This document shows, one piece after another, positions 58,239 through 64,000 of a stretch of DNA of 64,000 nt. This stretch comes from Pseudomonas sp. Q11. GTDB taxonomy: Bacteria; Pseudomonadota; Gammaproteobacteria; Pseudomonadales; Pseudomonadaceae. Position 1 is the first letter of the stretch. The number at the start of each line of letters is the position of its first letter. A model generated the notes under the pieces. That model did no database searches. It was not told the DNA's origin and worked only from the letters and a program-made list of their open reading frames with translations. The position numbers and the translations under genes were made by a program. The DNA lies in NCBI RefSeq assembly GCF_024494355.1, contig NZ_JAKNQY010000019.1:1-64000 (forward strand), in the 5' to 3' direction.

Positions 58239-60380
58239 TTAAAGCGTGTAGGAGATGCCGGCCTGCACGGTTCGCGGTGCGCCTGGGTAGGCATAGACGT
58301 TACCGAAAGCGCCCTCTTCGTAGTCGGCGTCGAACAGGTTCTTCAGGTCCAGGTTGAGGCGGATCCGCTCGTTGACCTTGTAGTAGCCGAGCAGGTCCAC
58401 GACCGTGTAGCTGTCCATGGAGAACGCATTGGCTGCCGTCTGGCCGGCCCGTTCATCCACATACTTGGCGCCTAGTCCCAGGCCCAGGCCTTTGAGGCCG
58501 CCATCCTGGAACTCGTAGACGTTCAACAGGCTGAAGGTGTTTTTGGGCACGTTGAGCAAGCGGGTGCCGGACGGGATATTGATGTCCTTGGTCACTTCGG
58601 CATCCACATACGCGTAACCCCCAATCACGCGCCACTCCGGTGTCAAATTGCCCGCCACGTTCAGGTCAAAACCACGACTGCGTACTTCGCCCGCGGCCAC
58701 GCTGAAGGCGGAATCCACTGGGTCAGTGGTGAGCACGTTACGTTTTTCGATCTGGTACACCGCCGCATCGACACTCAACTGACGATCCAAGGCTTCCCAC
58801 TTGACCCCCATCTCATAAGACTTGCCCTCTTCCGGCTTGAACCCGCCGCCTTCGCGACTGGCACCGTTGTTGGGTTTGAACGAGCGTGCGGTATTGGCAT
58901 AGACAGCCACGGTGTCGGTCAGATCGTAAATCACACCCAGGCGCGGGGTGACAGCGCTGTCGGTGACGTCCCAGTTCCGACTGCCGGGCGGGTTCTGAGG
59001 GACGAAACTCTCGTACTGCTGCTCGAACCGCTCAAAACGCGCCCCGGCCAACAGCTTCAGGCGCTCAGTCAGCGCCACCTGATCCTGCACGAATACACCC
59101 AACGTCTTGAGGTTTTCCTGGTCATCGGTGGGCGTGCGCGTTAACGCCGGGCGTGGCTGGCCATGCACCGGATCGAAGATATCGATCGGATAAGCACTGC
59201 TCCCCGCGGCGGAACGCTGGATGATCGATTGATAGTCGTAGTCCTCATACTCGATGCCGGTCAACAGCGTGTGCTCGAACCCACCCATGGAAAAATGCCC
59301 GGTGAGGTTCAGTTGAGTGTCCCAGTCAGTCCACTCCAGCTTGCGGTAGTTGAAATTGCGCCCCAGGGTACGCCCGTCGGCGGCGATGCCGTTGCCTTCC
59401 ACCGCGTTGCCCTGCAAGGTGCCGTCGAGCCACTGGGTACCGCCGGCCAGGGTCCAGTCGTCGTTGAGCATGTGCTCGAAACGCACCTGCAGCATGTTGT
59501 TGTCGTTGTGCAGCTTGCCGACGTCTTTTTCGCCGAAGAACGTATCGCGCGAGGCGGTGCCGCGCTGGCCGGCGTAATGGGTCAGGCCACGGTCCAGCGG
59601 CGCATTGTTGCGCATGAAGTCGCCCTCGAAGGTCAGGCGCGTGGTGTCGTTGACCTGCCAGGTCACCACCGGCGCGATGCCGTAGCGCTCGGTCTCGACG
59701 TGATCACGGAACGTATCGCCGCCCTCGCCCACCACGTTCAGGCGATAAGCCAGGCGCCCTTCTTCGTCCAGCGGACCAGAGGCATCCAGGGTGCCGCGAC
59801 GCATGCCCTGGTCGCTGACCTGGCTGCCCAGGGTCACGGTGCGTTCGGCCAATGGCTGCTTGGACACTACGTTAAAGGTGCCACCCGGATCGCCGCGACC
59901 GTACAGCATCGTCGCCGGGCCGCGCAGCACTTCCAGGCGCTCGATGGTGTTGGCATCCGGCATGTTCGGGTAACCGCGGTTGATCGGGAAACCGTTGCGG
60001 TAGAACTCGCCCGTGGTAAAGCCGCGGACTGTGAACGTGGTCAGGCCCTGACCGCCGAAGTTGTTCGCCCTGCCGACCCCGCCGGCGTAATCGAGTGCGT
60101 CTTGCAGCCGCGTGGCGCTGAGGTCTTCCACCACGTCGCGCGAAACCACGGAAATGGACTGTGGGGTTTCATGAATCGCGGTGTCGGTACGTGTCGCGCT
60201 GGCCGAACGGGTGGCGCGATAGCCCCTCACCGGACCTTGTGCCGATTCATAGTCGGCGTTACCGACGATATCCGTGGCTTGCAACTCAAGGGAGGCTGGT
60301 TTGGCAGGGACTGGCTGTTCGGCCCAGGTGGAAACGCAATAAGCCTGAAGCACACACAGTGAAACGAGAATCCGACGCAT
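58239..60380 (-). CDS. TonB-dependent siderophore receptor
   Basis: 713 residues. A signal peptide (ending STWAE) and a short N-terminal stretch lead into the plug (TRTDTAIHETPQSISVVSRD, LQDALDYAGGV, FTVRGFTTGEFYRNGFPINRG, ERLEVLRGPATMLYGRGDPGGTFNVVSK). A 22-stranded barrel follows and ends NLFDADYEEGAFGNVYAYPGAPRTVQAGISYTL. It takes up an iron-siderophore complex using TonB energy. There is no N-terminal signalling domain, so it is not part of a surface-signalling system. A Fur-like box and a terminator-like hairpin lie in its upstream region. The siderophore is not identifiable. Confidence 0.93.
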   Translation of the reverse strand: MRRILVSLCVLQAYCVSTWAEQPVPAKPASLELQATDIVGNADYESAQGPVRGYRATRSASATRTDTAIHETPQSISVVSRDVVEDLSATRLQDALDYAGGVGRANNFGGQGLTTFTVRGFTTGEFYRNGFPINRGYPNMPDANTIERLEVLRGPATMLYGRGDPGGTFNVVSKQPLAERTVTLGSQVSDQGMRRGTLDASGPLDEEGRLAYRLNVVGEGGDTFRDHVETERYGIAPVVTWQVNDTTRLTFEGDFMRNNAPLDRGLTHYAGQRGTASRDTFFGEKDVGKLHNDNNMLQVRFEHMLNDDWTLAGGTQWLDGTLQGNAVEGNGIAADGRTLGRNFNYRKLEWTDWDTQLNLTGHFSMGGFEHTLLTGIEYEDYDYQSIIQRSAAGSSAYPIDIFDPVHGQPRPALTRTPTDDQENLKTLGVFVQDQVALTERLKLLAGARFERFEQQYESFVPQNPPGSRNWDVTDSAVTPRLGVIYDLTDTVAVYANTARSFKPNNGASREGGGFKPEEGKSYEMGVKWEALDRQLSVDAAVYQIEKRNVLTTDPVDSAFSVAAGEVRSRGFDLNVAGNLTPEWRVIGGYAYVDAEVTKDINIPSGTRLLNVPKNTFSLLNVYEFQDGGLKGLGLGLGAKYVDERAGQTAANAFSMDSYTVVDLLGYYKVNERIRLNLDLKNLFDADYEEGAFGNVYAYPGAPRTVQAGISYTL

Positions 60381-60399
60381 CGATGCACAATCCTAATGG

Positions 60400-60424
60400 A
60401 AAAAAGCCTCCACACCGGGAGGCT
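60400..60424 (-). terminator. Terminator-like hairpin in the leader of the TonB-receptor gene
   Basis: On the minus strand AGCCTCC-CGGTGT-GGAGGCT is followed by TTTTT, 20 nt before the receptor start codon. No minus-strand gene lies upstream to need it, so it may attenuate receptor expression or end a short leader RNA. Confidence 0.65.
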
Positions 60425-60467
60425 GACAAGAATGTGTCGCGAAAGATACAGCAACTCATTCCTGTTT

Positions 60468-60486
60468 GATATTTATTCCCATTAGC
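60468..60486 (-). promoter_or_regulatory. Candidate Fur box before the TonB-receptor gene
   Basis: Minus strand GCTAATGGGAATAAATATC matches 14 of the 19 positions of the classical Fur consensus GATAATGATAATCATTATC. It lies about 90 nt upstream of the receptor start. Confidence 0.55.
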
Positions 60487-60662
60487 GCCGGGTGTTTTTG
60501 TGACTGCTTAGTCAGCCATCGCGAGCAAGCTCCCACGGCTGAACACAAACCCTTGCCTGCCAGGCTGCAGGAGTGGTGTAGGAGCGGTGTAGGAGTCCCC
60601 TGGGACACTACGCCCGGCAAAGTCGTATACCATATCCCCAACCAAGCCAAACGACCGCCGCC

Positions 60663-61334
60663 GTGACCTTATCCAAGTTCAAACTGCCTGACCTGGGCAA
60701 CACCCCTTCCACTTCGGAAATCATCACCCGGCATTTGCGCGAAGCCATCGTGGCTGGGCATTTTGCCGAGGACGAGCCCATTCGCCAGGACGACATCGCC
60801 CGGCAGTTCAACGTCAGCAAGATTCCCGTGCGCGAAGCCCTCAAGCGTCTGGAAGCCGAGGGGCTGGTGATGTTCCAGCGCAATCGCGGGGCGATGGTCA
60901 CGCGCATTTCCGAAGCGGAGCTGGCGCAGATGTTCGAGGTGCGGATGCTGTTGGAAGACAAGGTGCTGCGCCTGGCGATTCCCAACATGACCGAAGCGAC
61001 GTTTGCTCGCGCCGAGGGCATTTGCCAGGAATTCATCGGTGAGGACGACGTGGGCCGTTGGGCTGAACTGAACTGGCAACTGCATGCCTGCCTCTATGAG
61101 CCGGCGCAACGGCCCTTCCTGGTGAATTTGATCCGCTCAGTCCACGACAAGCTGGAACGCTACCTGCGCATGCAGATGAGCCTTTCGGCCGGCAAGGAAC
61201 GCGCTGACCACGAGCACCGGGAAATTATTGCGGCCTGCCGCGCCGGTGATGTGGAGCGGGCAGTGAAGTTACTGGACGAACACATCGCCGGTGTTTGCAA
61301 GACGCTGTTCGAGTTCCTGCCCTCCAGTCATTGA
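60663..61334 (+). CDS. GntR/FCD-family regulator of the hydroxyproline operon
   Basis: 223 residues with a GTG start. No strong ribosome site is visible. The winged helix is at 17-80 (SEIITRHLREAIVAGHFAEDEPIRQ, DDIARQFNVSKIPVREALKRLEAEGLV). An FCD effector domain follows (VRMLLEDKVLRLAI, LNWQLHACLYEPAQRPFLVNLI, DHEHREIIAACRAGDVERAVKLLDEHI) with metal-binding-type Asp/His residues. It lies 111 nt upstream of the epimerase gene in the same direction and probably represses the operon until hydroxyproline is present. GTATAC at 60625-60630, just before the gene, resembles FCD-type operators. Confidence 0.9.
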   Translation: MTLSKFKLPDLGNTPSTSEIITRHLREAIVAGHFAEDEPIRQDDIARQFNVSKIPVREALKRLEAEGLVMFQRNRGAMVTRISEAELAQMFEVRMLLEDKVLRLAIPNMTEATFARAEGICQEFIGEDDVGRWAELNWQLHACLYEPAQRPFLVNLIRSVHDKLERYLRMQMSLSAGKERADHEHREIIAACRAGDVERAVKLLDEHIAGVCKTLFEFLPSSH

Positions 61335-61445
61335 TGCGCCGCTACTGTGCCGATTTCGTCATGAGCGCTGGCTAAATTCATCAAGCCGCCAGACTCCTGC
61401 ACGGGCCACGCTTACCGTCATTCATCTGAACGGACGTGGCCCCCC

Positions 61446-62378
61446 ATGAAACGCATCACCGTGATCGATTCCCATACCGGCGGCGAACCGACCCGCCTGG
61501 TCACCGACGGTTTTCCCGACCTGGGCCAAGGCAGCATGGCCGAGCGCCGCCAGCGCCTGGCAACACAGTACGACGCCTGGCGCACCGCCTGCGTGCTGGA
61601 ACCGCGGGGCAGCGATGTGCTGGTGGGGGCGCTGCTCTGTGAACCGCAGGATCCGAGCGCCTGTGCCGGGGTGATCTTCTTCAACAACAGCGGCTACCTG
61701 GGCATGTGCGGCCACGGCACCATCGGCCTGGTGACGTCACTGGCACACCTGGGCAAGATTGGCCCTGGCGTACACACCGTCGAAACCCCGGTGGGCACGG
61801 TACAAGCGACCTTGCATGAGGATCGTTCGGTCAGCGTACGCAATGTGCCGGCCTACCGTTACCGCAAGGCCCTGAGCCTGGAGGTGCCCGGTATCGGCCC
61901 GGTGGTGGGCGATGTGGCCTGGGGCGGCAACTGGTTTTTCCTGATCGCCGATCATGGCCAGCGCGTGGCGGGCGACAATCTCGACGCGCTGACCGCCTAC
62001 ACCTACGCCGTGCAGCAGGCCCTGGAGCAGCAAGGGTTACGGGGTGAGGACGGTGGCCTGATCGATCACATCGAACTGTTCGCCGATGACCCGCAAGCCG
62101 ACAGCCGCAACTTCGTGCTCTGCCCCGGCAAGGCGTATGACCGCTCCCCATGCGGCACCGGCACCAGCGCTAAACTGGCGTGCCTGGCCGCTGACGGAAA
62201 ACTGCAACCCGGGCAGATCTGGCGCCAGGCCAGTGTCATTGGCAGTGAATTCGAAGGCTCCTATGAACTCGACGGCGAGCGCATCGTGCCGACCATTCGC
62301 GGCCGCGCCTATATCAGCGCCGAAACCACGCTGGTCATTGAGCCGGATGATCCCTTCGCCTGGGGCATCGTCCCGTGA
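61446..62378 (+). CDS. lhpA: 4-hydroxyproline 2-epimerase
   Basis: 310 residues of the proline racemase superfamily. The two catalytic cysteines are Cys88 (MCGHGTIG) and Cys236 (SPCGTGTSAK). A second-cysteine enzyme with SPCGTG fits 4-hydroxyproline epimerase rather than the dehydratase with Thr. IDSHTGGEPTRLVTDGFP is at the N-terminus. It converts trans-4-hydroxy-L-proline to cis-4-hydroxy-D-proline, the first step of the pathway. Its stop overlaps the next gene's GTG start by 4 nt. Confidence 0.95.
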   Translation: MKRITVIDSHTGGEPTRLVTDGFPDLGQGSMAERRQRLATQYDAWRTACVLEPRGSDVLVGALLCEPQDPSACAGVIFFNNSGYLGMCGHGTIGLVTSLAHLGKIGPGVHTVETPVGTVQATLHEDRSVSVRNVPAYRYRKALSLEVPGIGPVVGDVAWGGNWFFLIADHGQRVAGDNLDALTAYTYAVQQALEQQGLRGEDGGLIDHIELFADDPQADSRNFVLCPGKAYDRSPCGTGTSAKLACLAADGKLQPGQIWRQASVIGSEFEGSYELDGERIVPTIRGRAYISAETTLVIEPDDPFAWGIVP

Positions 62379-63490
62379 ACGCAGGCCACGTCGCCGATGT
62401 GATCATCATCGGTGCCGGCATCATCGGCGCCGCCTGCGCCCGGACGTTGGCCCGGCGAGGCTTGAGGGTCCTGGTACTCGATGCCGGTTGGCACGGTGCC
62501 ACAGCCGCCGGCATGGGCCACTTGCTGGTGCTGGACGACAACCCGGCGGAACTGGCCCTTAGTCAATATTCCCTGCAACGCTGGCGCCAACTGGCCCCGG
62601 CCCTGCCCGACGCCTGCGCGTGGCGTAACAACGGCACCCTGTGGCTGGCGGCCAATGCCGAAGAAATGGCCGTTGCCCATAGCAAGTACCTGAACCTGCT
62701 GGCCCATGGCGAAGACTGTGAGTTGATTGGCCGTGCGGCCCTGCAGCAGCGTGAGCCGCAACTGCGCGAAGGTCTGGAGGGAGGCCTGCTGATCAAGGGC
62801 GACGCAATCCTGTACGCGCCGGCTGCCGCGCGCTGGATGCTGGACGCGACCAATATCGATCAGCAGCGCGCCCAGGTCGTTGAAGTGGACGGCCATCGGG
62901 TGCGTCTTGAGGATGGTCGCTGGTTGAACGCAGAAGCGGTGATCCTCGCCAATGGCATCCAGGCCACCGAGCTGTGCCCGGAGTTGCCGATCGAAGCCAA
63001 GAAGGGCCATTTGTTGATCACCGATCGTTACCCCGCCACCGTCTCCCACACCCTGGTGGAACTGGGGTATGTCACCAGCGCCCACAACGCCAGCGGTCCG
63101 TCGGTGGCGTGCAATATCCAGCCGCGCCCGACCGGGCAACTGTTCATCGGTGCCTCGCGGCAGTTCGGCACCGTCGACCCGCAAGTGGAAGGCTGGATGC
63201 TGGCAAAGATGCTCAAGCGTGCCGTCGATTACCTGCCAGGCCTGGCACACCTCAACGGCATCCGCGCCTGGACCGGTTTTCGTGCCGCCAGCCCCGACGG
63301 CCTGCCGCTGGTGGGGCAACATCCGCAACGCCCGGGCCTGTGGCTGGCGGTGGGTCACGAAGGCCTGGGCGTAACGACGGCGCCCGCAACGGCCGACCTG
63401 CTGGCCGCGCAACTGTTCAACGAAACATCGCCGCTTGCGGCGCAACCGTACCTGCCACAGCGTTTTCTGGGAGAACCGGTCCATGCCTGA
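62375..63490 (+). CDS. lhpB: FAD-dependent D-hydroxyproline dehydrogenase subunit (D-amino acid oxidase fold)
   Basis: 371 residues with a GTG start overlapping the epimerase stop. The FAD site is VIIIGAGIIGAACARTLARRGLRVLVLD. The later segments IEAKKGHLLITDRYP, LFIGASRQFG, GIRAWTGFRAASPDGLPLVG and GLWLAVGHEGLGVTTAP follow glycine oxidase/HcnC-type subunits. It oxidises cis-4-hydroxy-D-proline to the pyrroline carboxylate. In P. aeruginosa the enzyme is a three-subunit complex (LhpB, LhpE, LhpF; recalled), and the next two genes supply the other parts. Confidence 0.9.
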   Translation: MNAGHVADVIIIGAGIIGAACARTLARRGLRVLVLDAGWHGATAAGMGHLLVLDDNPAELALSQYSLQRWRQLAPALPDACAWRNNGTLWLAANAEEMAVAHSKYLNLLAHGEDCELIGRAALQQREPQLREGLEGGLLIKGDAILYAPAAARWMLDATNIDQQRAQVVEVDGHRVRLEDGRWLNAEAVILANGIQATELCPELPIEAKKGHLLITDRYPATVSHTLVELGYVTSAHNASGPSVACNIQPRPTGQLFIGASRQFGTVDPQVEGWMLAKMLKRAVDYLPGLAHLNGIRAWTGFRAASPDGLPLVGQHPQRPGLWLAVGHEGLGVTTAPATADLLAAQLFNETSPLAAQPYLPQRFLGEPVHA

Positions 63491-63535
63491 AGCCCGATAC
63501 ATATCCCCTGTTTGCTCCGGGGATAGGGTTGACCC

Positions 63536-63626
63536 TGTGGCGAGGGAGCTTGCTCCCGCTGGGGCGCGAAGCGGCCCTGTTTTGGGTCTGCTGCGCAGCC
63601 CAGCGGGAGCAAGCTCCCTCGCCACA
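63536..63626. repeat. REPIN, type B, inside the hydroxyproline operon
   Basis: Arms headed TGTGGCGAGGGAGCTTGCTC. It lies in the 185-nt gap between two dehydrogenase-subunit genes that are otherwise tightly packed. Confidence 0.9.
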
Positions 63627-63675
63627 GGTTTTGAGTGGACTCAAGATATCCGCGTATCCAAGAAGGATTGGCCCC

Positions 63676-63912
63676 ATGCCTGAATTATTCCTGGACGGCC
63701 GCCCGTTCTCGGTTGCCAACGGCACCAGCGTCGCGGCGGCATTGGCGTTGGGCGCGGACGGTTGCAGCCGCACCTCGGTCAGCGGCCAGCGACGGGCGCC
63801 TTTGTGCGGCATGGGCATTTGCCAGGAATGCCGGGTGACGATCGATGGCCATCGGCGCCTGGCCTGCCAGACGCTGTGCCGCGAGGGCATGCAAGTGCAA
63901 ACACGACCATGA
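63676..63912 (+). CDS. lhpF: (2Fe-2S)-binding subunit of D-hydroxyproline dehydrogenase
   Basis: 78 residues from the ATG at 63676 (AAGGA 8 nt upstream). It is a small ferredoxin-like protein with four cysteines that bind a 2Fe-2S cluster: Cys44, Cys49 and Cys52 (LCGMGICQECRV) and Cys64 (RLACQT). Such small subunits join the two FAD subunits in opine/D-hydroxyproline dehydrogenases. Its stop overlaps the next start by 4 nt. Confidence 0.9.
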   Translation: MPELFLDGRPFSVANGTSVAAALALGADGCSRTSVSGQRRAPLCGMGICQECRVTIDGHRRLACQTLCREGMQVQTRP

Positions 63913-64000
63913 ACGAAACCACCGACCTGTTGATCATCGGTGCCGGCCCCGCCGGCATGGCTGCCGCCCTGGCCGCGGCAAGCAGCGGCATGCGCATTGT
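63909..64000 (+). CDS. lhpE: FAD/NAD(P)-binding dehydrogenase subunit, N-terminal part (runs off the right edge)
   Basis: Thirty codons are visible (MNETTDLLIIGAGPAGMAAA and on). They contain the GxGxxG dinucleotide-binding motif at the start of a Rossmann fold. Position directly after the 2Fe-2S subunit (ATGA overlap) matches the alpha subunit of D-hydroxyproline dehydrogenase. Confidence 0.8.
   Translation, partial: MNETTDLLIIGAGPAGMAAALAAASSGMRI

Noticed and set aside
60516..60537. Another REPIN upstream of the GntR gene
   Set aside because: Only one degenerate half (ATCGCGAGCAAGCTCCCAC) is present without a partner arm.

Overview
The window is chromosomal DNA of a Pseudomonas, most likely the P. 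fluorescens group. This rests on uniformly high GC, long Pseudomonas-type REPIN palindromes at operon boundaries, and gene order closely matching the ped/exa alcohol-oxidation region of P. putida and P. aeruginosa (recalled, not searched). No rRNA, tRNA, CRISPR array, integrase, transposase or prophage gene was seen.

Layout. 0-9 kb: the 5' end of the carbon-starvation permease gene cstA, a Cache-domain histidine kinase with its LuxR-type regulator, a membrane diguanylate cyclase, a PheC-like periplasmic protein, a CNB/CBS/nucleotidyltransferase protein overlapping a DEDDh exonuclease gene, and a BCCT transporter. 9-12.3 kb: a TRAP transporter operon (order Q-M-P). 12.3-13.2 kb: a long AT-rich gap without genes. 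13.2-21.6 kb: an exopolysaccharide operon made of a UDP-GlcNAc 2-epimerase, a BcsB-like protein, an NfrB-like glycosyltransferase with two C-terminal MshEN-type (c-di-GMP-binding) modules, an NfrA-like outer-membrane protein and a YbcH-like protein. It is followed by a small exported protein built of 13-residue repeats. 22-25 kb: a Tat-exported dienelactone hydrolase-like protein and malate:quinone oxidoreductase.

25-50 kb is a complete PQQ alcohol-oxidation cluster. It holds ercS/ercA, an orphan pqqA too short for ordinary gene calling, aldehyde dehydrogenase pedI, the lanthanide-type dehydrogenase pedH, a metallo-beta-lactamase/SoxYZ-like/binding-protein/cytochrome c550 operon (pedF first), the calcium-type dehydrogenase pedE, pentapeptide protein pedD, the PedS2/PedR2 pair, a four-gene PQQ-associated ABC operon, a CXXCW protein, PedR1 (AgmR/ErbR), hybrid kinase PedS1 and a FIST protein. 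Alcohols are oxidised in the periplasm by PedE or PedH, electrons leave through cytochrome c550, and aldehydes are oxidised by PedI. Several promoters here share one architecture that I could align by eye (TACC-type site, about 27 nt, TTCnnn, 17 nt, TAnnnT-like hexamer). A separate inverted repeat is shared only by pedE and pedH.

50-60.4 kb: a porin, a glucarate dehydratase-family enzyme with a divergent LysR regulator, an ADP-ribosylglycohydrolase, an exported NTF2-like protein, a second LysR with a tautomerase and an unusual SDR, and a TonB-dependent receptor with a Fur-like box and a terminator hairpin in its leader. 60.6-64 kb: a D-hydroxyproline catabolic operon (GntR regulator, 4-hydroxyproline epimerase, three dehydrogenase subunits) that runs off the right edge.
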